Under the pieces are notes generated by a model. It had not been told where the DNA came from. It saw only the letters and a program-made list of their open reading frames with translations, and made no database searches. A DNA stretch of 64,000 nt from TMP-86 sp964247385 (GTDB lineage: Bacteria; Pseudomonadota; Gammaproteobacteria; Steroidobacterales; Steroidobacteraceae), in assembly GCA_964247385.1 (NCBI GenBank), contig CAXTUB010000004.1, positions 62,001 to 126,000 of the forward strand, given 5' to 3'. Positions 8,417-17,468 of the stretch are shown piece after piece. The translations under genes were made by a program, and so were the position numbers. How positions within the stretch are numbered: the stretch's first letter is position 1; each line of letters opens with the position of its first letter.

Positions 8417-9220
8417 TCAATTCAAGATGCCATATCCGAAGCCGGCTGCGCGCTGCGCATGCTCTCGCACCTCGGCCAAGTGCACATCGGGCGCGAGGTC
8501 GACCCCTGCGAGCAACAATTCATTGCGCACCCATTGCAGGGCGGGGTCGACCATGACTTGCGCAAGCGCTGCGCGGAGAAGCGACCCCACCGGCATCTCC
8601 ACCCCAATGGCTGCGACAAAGGGCAGGCACGGGCTTGCCGCCGTCCACTCGAGTATGCGCAACGCACTGGTCAGCGCAGGCTCGACACGCTGACAAAGCG
8701 CGAACGTAATGCAGTCGATGGCCGCAACATCCGCCTCGCCACTTGCGATCATTCGCATACTGCGCCGATGCGCACCGCTCACTTTGACCTCTCCGAAGAA
8801 TCGACCCATTACGGCAAACGGCGCAACCGCATGGCGCAACAAATTCATCCCGCTATTGGATTCCCAATCGTTGACGACGCCGCGCCGCCCGCGCAAGTCG
8901 CGCAATGAATTCGCCGGGTCGCTTCGACGCACCACGATGGCGCTGCGATATTTGGCGCCTTCGCAACCCGGTGCGGTGTAGCACGGCGTCGCGATGAGCT
9001 GCAATTTGTTTGCGAACGATCGAGCGAGCGGATACTCGCACGCTTGTCCGAACAGCAGTTGGGAATCGCCCCAGACGCGACGTTCGCTCGTCGACCGAGT
9101 CAGGCGCCGGGGCGCATCAGAGAAGCCATGCGCCGAAAGTCGCGAGGCGATGCAGCTCCACAAGGTCTCGTGAGCCACACGCAGCTCATCGAAGTCATAC
9201 ATCGGGAGCGACGCGATCAT
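8417..9220 (-). CDS. PhnD-like substrate-binding protein without signal peptide
   Basis: The 267-aa sequence matches the phosphate/phosphonate ABC substrate-binding (PhnD, type 2 periplasmic-binding) fold: SLPMYDFDELRVAHETLW at the N-terminus, SAIVVRRSDPANSLRDLRGR, and IASGEADVAAIDCITFAL. The N-terminus begins directly with the first strand and has no hydrophobic leader, so the protein should stay in the cytoplasm unless secreted with a partner. No phosphonate permease or ATPase lies nearby. In the lipid operon it may bind a phosphorylated head group or act as a sensor. This role is inference; the fold assignment is fairly secure. Confidence 0.75.
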   Translation of the reverse strand: MIASLPMYDFDELRVAHETLWSCIASRLSAHGFSDAPRRLTRSTSERRVWGDSQLLFGQACEYPLARSFANKLQLIATPCYTAPGCEGAKYRSAIVVRRSDPANSLRDLRGRRGVVNDWESNSGMNLLRHAVAPFAVMGRFFGEVKVSGAHRRSMRMIASGEADVAAIDCITFALCQRVEPALTSALRILEWTAASPCLPFVAAIGVEMPVGSLLRAALAQVMVDPALQWVRNELLLAGVDLAPDVHLAEVREHAQRAAGFGYGILN

Positions 9221-9295
9221 GGCAAGCGCAGAAATCTCAGCCCCTCCCGATCCATGCGTGAAGCCGCGGGAGCTCGACCGGGCGTCCTCGAGAAG

Positions 9296-10276
9296 CTATT
9301 CGGCAGATAAGCCGCGAGATGGATGCTCGGCGCTGATGAAGGGGCGAAAAAAATGCTTTCGGAACACTTCAGCGTAGCCGCCTTTGAACACGACCCCCGC
9401 ATCCACCGTGCCTTGCAACTCCTTCCATGCACGCGGCAAGCGGTGCCAGGGCAAACCTGGATAGGCATGATGGGCCACGTGCAAATTATTATTGAGGAAG
9501 ATCAGTGCCCACCAGGGATGCGCTTCCACCACATTGGTTCGCCGCGCCGCGAGCTCGTCCGCGCGGTGCTCGGCGAAGGACCGCACGAGCGTGATGGAGA
9601 TGCTTGGATACACCACCCAAAGCAAATACGCCGTAAGCGGAATGTGGCAGACCGCCCCGATCCACGTCAGTACCGCAGCCATGCCAAGTAGATGCCGTAG
9701 CCACACCGATGCACGACGAAAGTCGCCTCCGCGCAAGATGCGGATTTCCTGCGACCACAGTAAAAACACTGCGATCGCCGGCCCCAGCAGCATGCGCCCA
9801 CCCAGCGTCGTGTTGGCGTGCAGTATGGCGCGGCGAATCGGCCCTGCCTTGCCCAGCGCTCCGGGAGGCGCGTAAAAAGATTCAGGATCGTAGCCCACCT
9901 GCGTCAGGCGCCGGCCGCCGTAACGGTGATGCTGCCAATGCGTTTCGCGATACACGGCGTAGGGAATCCAGAGGGTGTAGGGAAAGCCGGCGAGCCATGC
10001 GTTGACCCGGCGCGACGGCGTGGGATGGCCGTGAATGGTCTCGTGCTGCAGCGAGCCGTACCAAGCGAGCAAAATCGCACCGAACGGCGCCGCAAACCAC
10101 AACGGCAGGCGCGTGAAAAATAAACTCCAGAGAATGAACGAGCCGTGGATCGTTGCAGCCACGAGCAGAGTCAACACATCGGTTCGCCGCTGCGGATTCA
10201 CGCTGAGGTCGAAACCGGATTCGACCGAACTCGTAGAGACCTTCACCTCACGCCATCCTTGCCGACCACACGGCAA
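9296..10276 (-). CDS. Membrane fatty acid desaturase (second copy, divergent)
   Basis: This is a second di-iron membrane desaturase/hydroxylase. Its histidine boxes are HETIHGH (78-84), HWQHH (113-117) and a late HVAHH (near 274) in the context NNNLHVAHHAYPGLPWH. It differs from the first desaturase in box spacing and resembles CrtW/alkane-hydroxylase-type members as much as acyl-lipid desaturases, so the substrate is open. It is the first gene of the minus-strand run. The start is uncertain: GTG 10246 has a comparable upstream context. Confidence 0.85.
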   Translation of the reverse strand: MPCGRQGWREVKVSTSSVESGFDLSVNPQRRTDVLTLLVAATIHGSFILWSLFFTRLPLWFAAPFGAILLAWYGSLQHETIHGHPTPSRRVNAWLAGFPYTLWIPYAVYRETHWQHHRYGGRRLTQVGYDPESFYAPPGALGKAGPIRRAILHANTTLGGRMLLGPAIAVFLLWSQEIRILRGGDFRRASVWLRHLLGMAAVLTWIGAVCHIPLTAYLLWVVYPSISITLVRSFAEHRADELAARRTNVVEAHPWWALIFLNNNLHVAHHAYPGLPWHRLPRAWKELQGTVDAGVVFKGGYAEVFRKHFFRPFISAEHPSRGLSAE

Positions 10277-10551
10277 TGCTTTGCGCTACGCGCATCATGC
10301 GGCGCGTTGGATGCGCAAAATGTGCGCCCGCTAGCGATTTCCAGATGTTGTCATGAAATTGATCCGCCACGGGCGCAGGACTCGGCAAACCCTACGAATC
10401 TTTGACTATGAACATATAAGCTTTTGACAGGCATCGAACTTAGCATTGCGGAAATGCATGAGCCAATTGAATAAACTCAAGGGGAGCAACCCCGAATTTT
10501 GATCCACGCGCCCGCCGCCGCTATCATGGCCCCCTGCGTTCCACCGCGAAC

Positions 10552-10642
10552 GGAGAGATGGCCGAGTGGTCGAAGGCGCGCCCCTGCTAAGGGCGTATGG
10601 GTCAAAAGCCCATCGAGGGTTCGAATCCCTCTCTCTCCGCCA
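10552..10642 (+). tRNA. tRNA-Ser(GCT)
   Basis: A 91-nt class II tRNA. The seven-bp acceptor stem GGAGAGA/TCTCTCC is followed by an encoded GCCA end. The anticodon loop CTGCTAA has anticodon GCT at 10586-10588, the variable arm is long, and the T-loop is GGTTCGAATCC. It reads serine AGC/AGU codons. Confidence 0.96.
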
Positions 10643-10732
10643 TTGAGCTGAGGTCGGCGGGCGTTTTAGGCCCGTCGACCTCAGCTCAAGATACGAGAGT
10701 GGGTTCGAACCTTTAGGTTCGACGAGCCGCCG
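10624..10732 (+). repeat. Duplicated unit, copy A (tRNA 3' end plus hairpin)
   Basis: This unit starts with the last 19 nt of tRNA-Ser. It continues through a strong inverted repeat (10643-10689, ~20-nt arms starting TTGAGCTGAGG around GTTTTAG) and a short TTCGAACC-type palindrome. Copy B, about 195 nt downstream, is nearly identical. The hairpin may terminate or process the tRNA transcript. Confidence 0.85.
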
Positions 10733-10818
10733 CCCCAGCGGCGGCGAAGGACGCACGCGCGTCTTCGCGCGGGCGGTCCCGAGCGAGTAGCGAGGGACGA
10801 GCGGCCCCAGCCGCGAGC

Positions 10819-10928
10819 AATCCCTCTCTCTCCGCCATTGAGCTAAGGTCGGCGGGCGTTTTAGGGCCGTCGACCTCAGCTCAAGATGCGAGAGTGGGGT
10901 TCGAACCTTTAGGTTCGATGAGCCGCCG
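10819..10928 (+). repeat. Duplicated unit, copy B (tRNA 3' end plus hairpin)
   Basis: This second copy of the 110-bp unit again begins with the tRNA-Ser 3' terminal 19 nt (AATCCCTCTCTCTCCGCCA). It carries a few substitutions and one extra G. The 86 nt between the copies are GC-rich and non-coding. Such partial tRNA duplications can be left by site-specific integration or by unequal recombination. Confidence 0.85.
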
Positions 10929-11043
10929 ATGGGATGCCGGCGCCTCTCTGATGCCGTCTGCCAAACCCTCATAGTCGGCGCGGGATTCAATCGGCTGCCG
11001 AGTTAAACGTGCCAGTCAAGGCGCGCTCGATACCTGCCGCAAG

Positions 11044-11957
11044 ATGCCGGCGCACGAAGAAGGAGCGGCGCTGCGTGCCGCCGAGATCAAACTGGTCGAA
11101 GTCAATCGGCAAAATTTTTCATCGCCTCGCTAGATGGCGTGGATCTGGGGCGCATTAGCGCTCAAGTCGACACGCTAGAAAAAGATCCGAGCCTGGGTTT
11201 TTTCGGGTCGTTTGCAGCTGTGAACAATGAGGCAATCAGCCAAGCGCTATTTTCCGCCGCCGAAGATTGGTTGAAATCTCGGGATAAGACTAGAGCGCGT
11301 GGACCTTTTTCGCTGTCGATCAACGAAGAGTCCGGTGCGTTAATCGAGGGATTCGATACGCCACCCAACGTCTTCATGGCTCACAATCCCTCGTACATTC
11401 CGGCTCTTATAGAGCACGGTCGGTACTCGAAAGTGAAAGACTTGATCGCCTATCGGTATGACTTGAAGCGCGATGTGCCTCTTGCTGCACGCCGATTGAT
11501 CAGCCGCCAAAAACGGCGAGGCCTCCGCATTCGCCACCCCACCAAGCGAAGCTATGAGGCAGATTTCGAATTGGTTCGGTCGATCTTTAATGACGCCAAT
11601 GGCGAAGCCGTTGCGTTTGGAATCGTGCTACCGAACCTGAACGAGGCCATCCAAGACTTTGAGGGCAAGCTCCTGCCTTTTAATTGGCTCAAGTTGCTTG
11701 TCCGCTTAAAGCGCGGGACTCGTAGCTGCCGCGTGCCGTTAATGGGCGTGCGGCGGGCGTTTTCGAACACAATCATTGGCAAAGCGGCACCGTTTTTCAT
11801 TATCGATCGCATGCGCACCCAGGCATTACGGCGCGGGATGGTCGAATCTGAGCTGTCTTGGATTCTCGAGGATAACTTCCCCATGCGGCGAATTATCGAG
11901 GGGCTTGATACCAAGCCGTACAAAAAGTATCGCATCTACGAAAAAGATCTGCATTAA
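11044..11957 (+). pseudogene. GNAT/YghO-like protein, N-terminally truncated and frameshifted
   Basis: Residues encoded from 11139 to 11957 match the body of a ~370-aa GNAT-like family often called YghO-like: SLGFFGSFAAVNNE, ALFSAAEDWLKSR, GFDTPPNVFMAHNPSYIP. The preceding part (MPAHEEGAALRAAEIKLV... from 11044) is homologous but in another frame; one extra T in the T-run near 11115-11119 would restore IASLDGVDLGRISAQVD. About 60 N-terminal residues of the family are missing altogether. It could still yield a 272-aa C-terminal protein from an alternative start, but the evidence favours decay. Confidence 0.65.
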
Positions 11958-12121
11958 TTCGCGAACGCACAAGCAAGGGATGGCAGCATTCAAAGATGCC
12001 GAGCTCCTGTTGCCCAGTCGTTTTTCCCGCGATGCGCTGACAGACATCTTCACGGCAAAACCATCAGTGTTCATCATGGTCAGCAGAAATTACGGCAGAT
12101 AAAATGGTCCACGCCTCGAGG

Positions 12122-12805
12122 ATGCGACTTCTTTTAGTCGAGGATGATGCTTCGATCGCGACTAATTTGCAGCGTGCTTTACGGCGTAGCGGCAGCGCGG
12201 TAGATATTAGTCCCAACGGTCGCTCCGCGCTGCGCGCGATCGATGGCACAGACTATGATTGCGTCATATTGGATCTTGGGTTACCCGATATCGATGGCAC
12301 TGAGGTGTTACAGCAAATGAGACAGCAGAAGCAGCACACCCCGGTATTGATTTTGAGTGCGCGTGAGTACCCCCAAGATCAGATTTTAGGTCTTGATCTG
12401 GGCGCGGATGATTACGTGCCCAAGCCCTTTGATCTGGGTGAACTTGAAGCGCGCATCCGCGCCGTGACGCGCCGTTCTACAGCTCGGCGGGGCGGCGATG
12501 TAATCTTGGGTGAGCTACGTTTGTCTCTGAGCGAACGTACGGCCTACGTGGCCGATCGAATGATTTCCTTATTGCCGCGCGAATTTGCGCTGCTCGAATG
12601 CTTGCTGTTGCGTCAGGGGCAGGTGGTCAGTAAGCGCCGTCTCCTGCAAATGATTGCGGGCTGGGATGCGGATTTGTCTGAAACGGCGATTGAACTCTAT
12701 GTTCATCGCATTCGCCGCAAGATTGAAAACTCCGGCTGCATCATTCGCACATTGCGCGGGTTTGGATACCTCTTGCAGCTCGATGAGCAGCAATCCGACG
12801 CCTAA
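12122..12805 (+). CDS. OmpR-family response regulator
   Basis: A two-component response regulator of 227 aa. The receiver domain begins MRLLLVEDD, with the phospho-acceptor D51 in ILDLGLPD, and contains SAREYPQD and KPFDLGELEARI. A winged-helix DNA-binding domain follows (~residues 125-220; SLLPREFALLECLL and TAIELYVHRIRRKIE). The type is QseB/TctD-like. ATG 12122 is chosen over the upstream ATG because GAGG lies directly before it and MRLLLVEDD is the canonical N-terminus. It overlaps the kinase gene by 23 nt, so they form one operon; the signal is unknown. Confidence 0.93.
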   Translation: MRLLLVEDDASIATNLQRALRRSGSAVDISPNGRSALRAIDGTDYDCVILDLGLPDIDGTEVLQQMRQQKQHTPVLILSAREYPQDQILGLDLGADDYVPKPFDLGELEARIRAVTRRSTARRGGDVILGELRLSLSERTAYVADRMISLLPREFALLECLLLRQGQVVSKRRLLQMIAGWDADLSETAIELYVHRIRRKIENSGCIIRTLRGFGYLLQLDEQQSDA

Positions 12806-14264
12806 GCCTCGCCGGAGTCTTCGCGGCCGTTTAATGGCCGCCCTGCTTATCCCACTCGCCATTTTGCTGCTGGTGGGTGGTGCTGGATCTTATGGTCTCG
12901 CGCAGTATTTTGCAGACCGAGTATACGATGGCTGGCTGTTTGACTCCGTCAACTCGCTCGCGCTTGAAGTCGATAACACGCCCAAAGGTCCTTTTGTCGA
13001 TATGCCCGCTGCGACACAGCGCCTGTTTGAATGGGATGTCATGGATACGACCTATTTCAGAATCCTCGGTGCGAAAAAAGGACTTCTCGCCGGTCGGCCG
13101 GATATGCCTCCGCTTGGAGGCGACATCGACCCGTATCGCGGGATTTTTCTGAGTGATTTACTTGCTGACCTGCGCTCGATTTTTAGTGATCAACCGGACT
13201 GGCATGGCGGTGCGTTGATCTATGACGGTGATCTGGATGGGCAAGATGTGCGCGTGGCCCGGCTCGACCTGCCAGAACGCAAGTTCGGCGAGAAAATCAC
13301 GGTGGAAGTGGCGGAGACGACGCGCAAGCGTCAAGCGCTCGCCGGAGTGATTCTGCTGTGCACGCTGATCCCGCAGCTCTTTCTCACGGTTGCGGTAGGT
13401 GTTGCCATGCGCCGGGCGGTGCGTCATGGACTCATGCCTCTGCAGCTCATCGCAGCGCGGTTAGGAAAACGTAATCAAGACGTTCTTTCACCCATCGCTG
13501 GTGATGATGCGCCTCGGGAAATAGAACTTCTGACCCGCTCACTCAACGATTTGCTCGCGCGCCTTCGCGATGCACAGAGCGCGCAGCGCCGCTTTATCGC
13601 GAACGTGGCTCATCAATTACGCACCCCTCTGACCGATATCAAATTGCAAGTCCAGGAGCTCCGGCGCGAATCGACGTTTGATGGCATTAACGACATCTTG
13701 CCATCCCTCGAAGGGTCCGCAGATCGCGCGGTGCGTTTGTCGAATCAGCTTTTGTCGCTGGCGCGTGCGGAGATTGACAGCGGTTATATCAAACCTTTAA
13801 ACACGCTCGATTTGGCGACGTTCGTGGAAGAAACCGGTGCTCGTTGGGCACCTCGAGCGTTAGCAGCGGGGATTGAGATGCAGTTTTTCACTTCTCAAGA
13901 ATGTGTGCTCGTGCGCGCCGACGAGGACTTGTTGACGGAAGCGATTGGCAATCTCATCGACAACGCGATCAAGTATCACGAGGGCTCAGGGACCGTTGCG
14001 TTATCGGTTTCGAATAAGCCTTCGCCCACGATTACCGTCGAAGACAGCGGGCCTGGCATTGCGCCTGAGATGCGCGATACGATGCTGCAACGCTTCGCGC
14101 GTGGCGCACGCGGCGAAGGAACAGGACTCGGTTTACCGATCACCTTGGAGATTGCACGGTTGCACCGGGCAGAGCTCGTACTTGATGAAAGTACGAATAA
14201 TGGTGGCCTGCGCGTTCAGCTCATTTTTCCTGCGCTAGCAGCCGGTGCGATTCATCCGGCTTAG
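12783..14264 (+). CDS. Sensor histidine kinase (TctE/QseC-like)
   Basis: The 493-aa membrane kinase has two transmembrane segments (ALLIPLAILLLVGGAGSYGL near residue 20 and VILLCTLIPQLFLTVAVGV near 190) flanking a periplasmic sensor domain of the 2CSK_N type. A HAMP-like linker, the H-box with phospho-accepting H277 (ANVAHQLRTPLTDIK), the N-box NLIDNAIKYH and a G-box (GEGTGLGLPI) follow. It is expected to phosphorylate the preceding regulator. ATG 12783 matches the canonical N-terminus; longer readings run into the regulator gene. Its 3' end overlaps the convergent GMC gene by 44 nt. Confidence 0.92.
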   Translation: MSSNPTPKPRRSLRGRLMAALLIPLAILLLVGGAGSYGLAQYFADRVYDGWLFDSVNSLALEVDNTPKGPFVDMPAATQRLFEWDVMDTTYFRILGAKKGLLAGRPDMPPLGGDIDPYRGIFLSDLLADLRSIFSDQPDWHGGALIYDGDLDGQDVRVARLDLPERKFGEKITVEVAETTRKRQALAGVILLCTLIPQLFLTVAVGVAMRRAVRHGLMPLQLIAARLGKRNQDVLSPIAGDDAPREIELLTRSLNDLLARLRDAQSAQRRFIANVAHQLRTPLTDIKLQVQELRRESTFDGINDILPSLEGSADRAVRLSNQLLSLARAEIDSGYIKPLNTLDLATFVEETGARWAPRALAAGIEMQFFTSQECVLVRADEDLLTEAIGNLIDNAIKYHEGSGTVALSVSNKPSPTITVEDSGPGIAPEMRDTMLQRFARGARGEGTGLGLPITLEIARLHRAELVLDESTNNGGLRVQLIFPALAAGAIHPA

Positions 14265-15930
14265 CGCGGCCTTTTTCATCTGCTACGCAGCCGACGTACG
14301 AGATCATGTTGAGTAAGTGATCGGCGAGCCGCAACGCGAGCGCAAGGCTTGTTAGGGTAGGATTCGCCCAGCCGGACGTTGGAAAGACCGAGCTACCCGC
14401 GACATATAAATTCAATATGTCGTGCACGCGGCAGTTCGCATCAACGACGCCAAACCGCGGATCGTTGGCCATGCGCGTCGTGCCCATATGATGATAGCCG
14501 CCGATCGCATGCAAACTCACGAGCTCATCGTGCTCCCAAAGAACGTCGGGTTGCGTTAACCAGGGTGCCGGATCGACGTGCCCGAGGCGCGAATCGCGCA
14601 TTTGCGCATCGAGCTTCTTCACCAAGACTTGAATGGTGCGCTTGTCGATGTCACTCAAGCGCCAGTCGAGCGCGACCCGCGGCATACCCAACGCATCTTG
14701 GTCATCGATTAGATGCACTCGGCTGGAGGGATTTGGCGCTTGTTCGGCCCGCACCGCCAAATAGATACCTTTCCCGCGAGTTCTTAACGCCAACCAAGGT
14801 GCGAGCGGATCGCTCAGTCGCTTTGCCGAGCGCGGGGCGCTTCGCGCTAAGTGCCGCGCACCGCGCGCATTTCGCGTCGGGGCGGCCTGCTCTTTTATGG
14901 TTTGATAAAGGCGCTCCACCGCGGCACGCTTACCACCCGTATGCGGCCGCACGCGGGGCGTGAAGGAGCTGTTGAGGATGCGCTCTGCGCGTTGCAAACG
15001 ATCATCGACACGGAGCGAGGCGGCATAGCGATTGCCGCTCACCCAATGCGATGAGCGAAACGCTCGCAAAGTTCTCCATAGATCGAGTACATGCAAGCGC
15101 CCCCCGCGTGCGTGTGGATGCTCCATGAAGTAGCGACCCACGACATCGTGCGCATTGCCAATGCCCTTCGAATCGCGGCCACGCGAGGCTAATAAAATTC
15201 TCGGGTTTTCGATGCCGCCGGCCGCAAGGACGAATACTTTCGCGCACAGTCGAGCCCGGTGTCCGCTCAAGCTCGCGACCTCGACACTCTTAATCGCTCC
15301 ACCCTCTGCGTTGAGATGCAAGGCGAGGACCGTGGCATGCAAATAAACGGTAACGTCTGGATGCTCGATGAGATCCTTATTCTGCGTAAACCCAAACCGA
15401 TCCCATGCATCATCGAACTGCCACAGCTCAGTGGACAGCACGCCATCGCCGAGATGCAAAGAGTCAATCCCAAGTTGTACTTTCGGGTCCTCAGAACTGC
15501 CGGCCTCCTCCACACCCAGTAGCTTTCGCGCGGCGTCATAGTGCGAATGAAGCGCGCTCTTCGAAAAAGGCCAGCCGCTATAACGCACCCATGCGCGCGG
15601 CTCAAAGTCGATTGCATCGAGTTCCACACAGCGTCCGCCCCAGATCGATGCGGTGCCGCCAAACAAGCGCAAGCGCGCATCTTCCAACGCGTAATATGGC
15701 AGCCCGCGATTGACTCCTGCGTTGAGTTCGGAGGTGTCTGCTTCGTAGTCAGCGCCGCCTGATTCGAGCAGCACAATCCGCTTGCCATGTCCCATCAAAC
15801 GGCGCGCAAGACCGATTCCTGTCACGCCTGCGCCGATGATGCAAAAGTCGATGTCTAACGCGGGCTTGGCTTCAGAGCGGCGAAAATCAATCAACATTAA
15901 AGTGCGAGAACGCCTTGCAAGGGCGTGCAT
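14221..15930 (-). CDS. GMC-family oxidoreductase
   Basis: An FAD-dependent oxidoreductase of 569 aa. The ADP-binding motif CIIGAGVTGIGLARRL is at the N-terminus, LFGGTASIWGGRCVELD forms the flavin region, and GGIENPRILLAS and the C-terminal HHMGTTRMA...NLYVAGSSVFPTSGWANPTL complete the family. These enzymes oxidise alcohols such as choline, sugars or sterols. No dedicated cytochrome or gamma subunit is visible beside it, so the electron acceptor is unknown. The start could be the ATG at 15897 (MLIDFRRSE). Confidence 0.9.
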   Translation of the reverse strand: MHALARRSRTLMLIDFRRSEAKPALDIDFCIIGAGVTGIGLARRLMGHGKRIVLLESGGADYEADTSELNAGVNRGLPYYALEDARLRLFGGTASIWGGRCVELDAIDFEPRAWVRYSGWPFSKSALHSHYDAARKLLGVEEAGSSEDPKVQLGIDSLHLGDGVLSTELWQFDDAWDRFGFTQNKDLIEHPDVTVYLHATVLALHLNAEGGAIKSVEVASLSGHRARLCAKVFVLAAGGIENPRILLASRGRDSKGIGNAHDVVGRYFMEHPHARGGRLHVLDLWRTLRAFRSSHWVSGNRYAASLRVDDRLQRAERILNSSFTPRVRPHTGGKRAAVERLYQTIKEQAAPTRNARGARHLARSAPRSAKRLSDPLAPWLALRTRGKGIYLAVRAEQAPNPSSRVHLIDDQDALGMPRVALDWRLSDIDKRTIQVLVKKLDAQMRDSRLGHVDPAPWLTQPDVLWEHDELVSLHAIGGYHHMGTTRMANDPRFGVVDANCRVHDILNLYVAGSSVFPTSGWANPTLTSLALALRLADHLLNMISYVGCVADEKGRAKPDESHRLLAQEK

Positions 15931-16007
15931 TTGAGGGTGGCATGGCGTGATTCGCCACTACATCCAAGCGTACCCAGGCGAGGCTCGTAGAGGCTTTCAG
16001 AAGCCTT

Positions 16008-17468
16008 TCAAATCACGGCGCGGTCCTTGCGCTGAGACGTCGATGGGGTCAGCCCGAGCCAATGCTGCAATTTCGGAAGTCGACGCAGCAGGATGAGATC
16101 GATGATCAATACCAGCACGAGCGATACGCCGAATAGCGGAAGCACGGCCGCCAATACGACGATCGCGGCGATGAGCACCGCTGAGAATTGAGGCCGTGCT
16201 GCCGCCGGCGGCGCGCCGAGCTTATCGGAGGGCTTACGACGCCACCACATGACTGCAGCGCTCGTGACCATCACAACGAGTCCAAATGCAGTGGACAACA
16301 GGATGGCTTGGTTGATTCGGCCGAAAAGTTGGCCCTCATGGGTGGCGACTGCAACATTGACCACCTGATCCACAATGTTCTTACGTGCGAAATTGTCGAG
16401 GCCCGTGATTGCACTCGTTTCCGGATCGACCCGATAGGTCACCCGTAACGGACGGTTCTGGACATGGGAGGAGATCGTCCAGTCTCGCTCTCCTTGCGCC
16501 GGCGGCGAGATCCAGACCGGCCGAGGCGCATCCAATCTCTCGGCGACCGGCAACAGCCTGTCCAGCGCTTGGAGATCGGTCAGTGGTTGCTTCGCGGTCA
16601 CCTGCCTGTGAGAGGGCGACATCTTCGCCATCTCGGCGGCGCTCATCGCGGGCATGCTGTGAGCGAGCATGTCTTGCGAAAGCGGTACGCCGCCAATGGG
16701 CCAGTCCGGCGTGCCGGCGGTGGCGGACCAGTGATTTCGCGCCCAGGTGAGATAATTTCCCCAGCTCACCGCCCACGGAAGTCCGCTCAAGAGCAAGAAC
16801 AGCGTGACAAGCGAGAGCCAAAGTCCGGTGACGGCGTGCAGATCGCGCCAGAAAAGCCGGCCTCGAAGTTTGAGGCGGGGATAGAGCGTTCCACCGAGCC
16901 GACCGCCGCGCGGAAACCAGAGGTAGAGGCCAGTCAAGATCATGATCACGCCCCAAGAGCCTGCGAGTTCCACGATCATTGACCCGCGGTCTCCAAGCAA
17001 TAGCTGCCCATGCAGATGCGAGATGACCTCCATCGGCCGATGGTCATCTCGCTGAACTCTCATGGCCCGGAGTGAAGTCGGATGAATAATCACCCGAAAG
17101 AGTTTTTCATCCCGCGCGACAACCACCTGTGCGGCGCCCGTGGGTGTTGCGGGCGGCTCGTAATGGCTGAAGGTTGAGCCCGGCACGGCGGCCAAGGCTG
17201 CCCGCGCCTCGCTGGAAGGCGAGGCACGGGGCGATATCAAAGCAAGCGATTCATAAGGGCGGTCAAGAAAGGTCTCGATGTCCGGCCGGAAGAGATAAAA
17301 CGAACCGGTGATGGCGAGCCAGAAAAAAAAGGGTAAACAAAAAATCCCCGCGTAGAAATGCCAGCGCCACACTGCCGGATAGGCTGGCCAGGATCGGCCA
17401 CGCGCCGGGCGCGTGGCTGCCGGATCGAGCGCGGGCGTTCCAATTTCCATTGCAGGGATTCTGTCCAT
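16008..17468 (-). CDS. PepSY-associated transmembrane (iron-regulated) protein
   Basis: The 486-aa protein has the PepSY_TM layout: a first helix (WHFYAGIFCLPFFFWLAITG), a periplasmic PepSY region, further helices (GVIMILTGLYLWF, SLVTLFLLLSGLPW, and one before WWRRKPS), and a hydrophobic C-terminal pair. Members accompany TonB-dependent siderophore receptors and are proposed to reduce ferric siderophores at the inner membrane. The start overlaps the TonB receptor stop (TAATG), so the two are translationally coupled. An eight-A tract (17333-17340) lies in the coding region. Confidence 0.88.
   Translation of the reverse strand: MDRIPAMEIGTPALDPAATRPARGRSWPAYPAVWRWHFYAGIFCLPFFFWLAITGSFYLFRPDIETFLDRPYESLALISPRASPSSEARAALAAVPGSTFSHYEPPATPTGAAQVVVARDEKLFRVIIHPTSLRAMRVQRDDHRPMEVISHLHGQLLLGDRGSMIVELAGSWGVIMILTGLYLWFPRGGRLGGTLYPRLKLRGRLFWRDLHAVTGLWLSLVTLFLLLSGLPWAVSWGNYLTWARNHWSATAGTPDWPIGGVPLSQDMLAHSMPAMSAAEMAKMSPSHRQVTAKQPLTDLQALDRLLPVAERLDAPRPVWISPPAQGERDWTISSHVQNRPLRVTYRVDPETSAITGLDNFARKNIVDQVVNVAVATHEGQLFGRINQAILLSTAFGLVVMVTSAAVMWWRRKPSDKLGAPPAAARPQFSAVLIAAIVVLAAVLPLFGVSLVLVLIIDLILLRRLPKLQHWLGLTPSTSQRKDRAVI

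Noticed and set aside
10406..10990. A 194-codon minus-strand frame across the tRNA-Ser region
   Set aside because: It is the antisense of the tRNA and its duplicated flank; the RRERDSNPRWAFDPYALSRG stretch is the familiar antisense-tRNA artefact.
15975..16007. Terminator-like AGGCTT/AAGCCT hairpin downstream of the PepSY gene
   Set aside because: The stem is only six bp and has no T-tract on the relevant strand.
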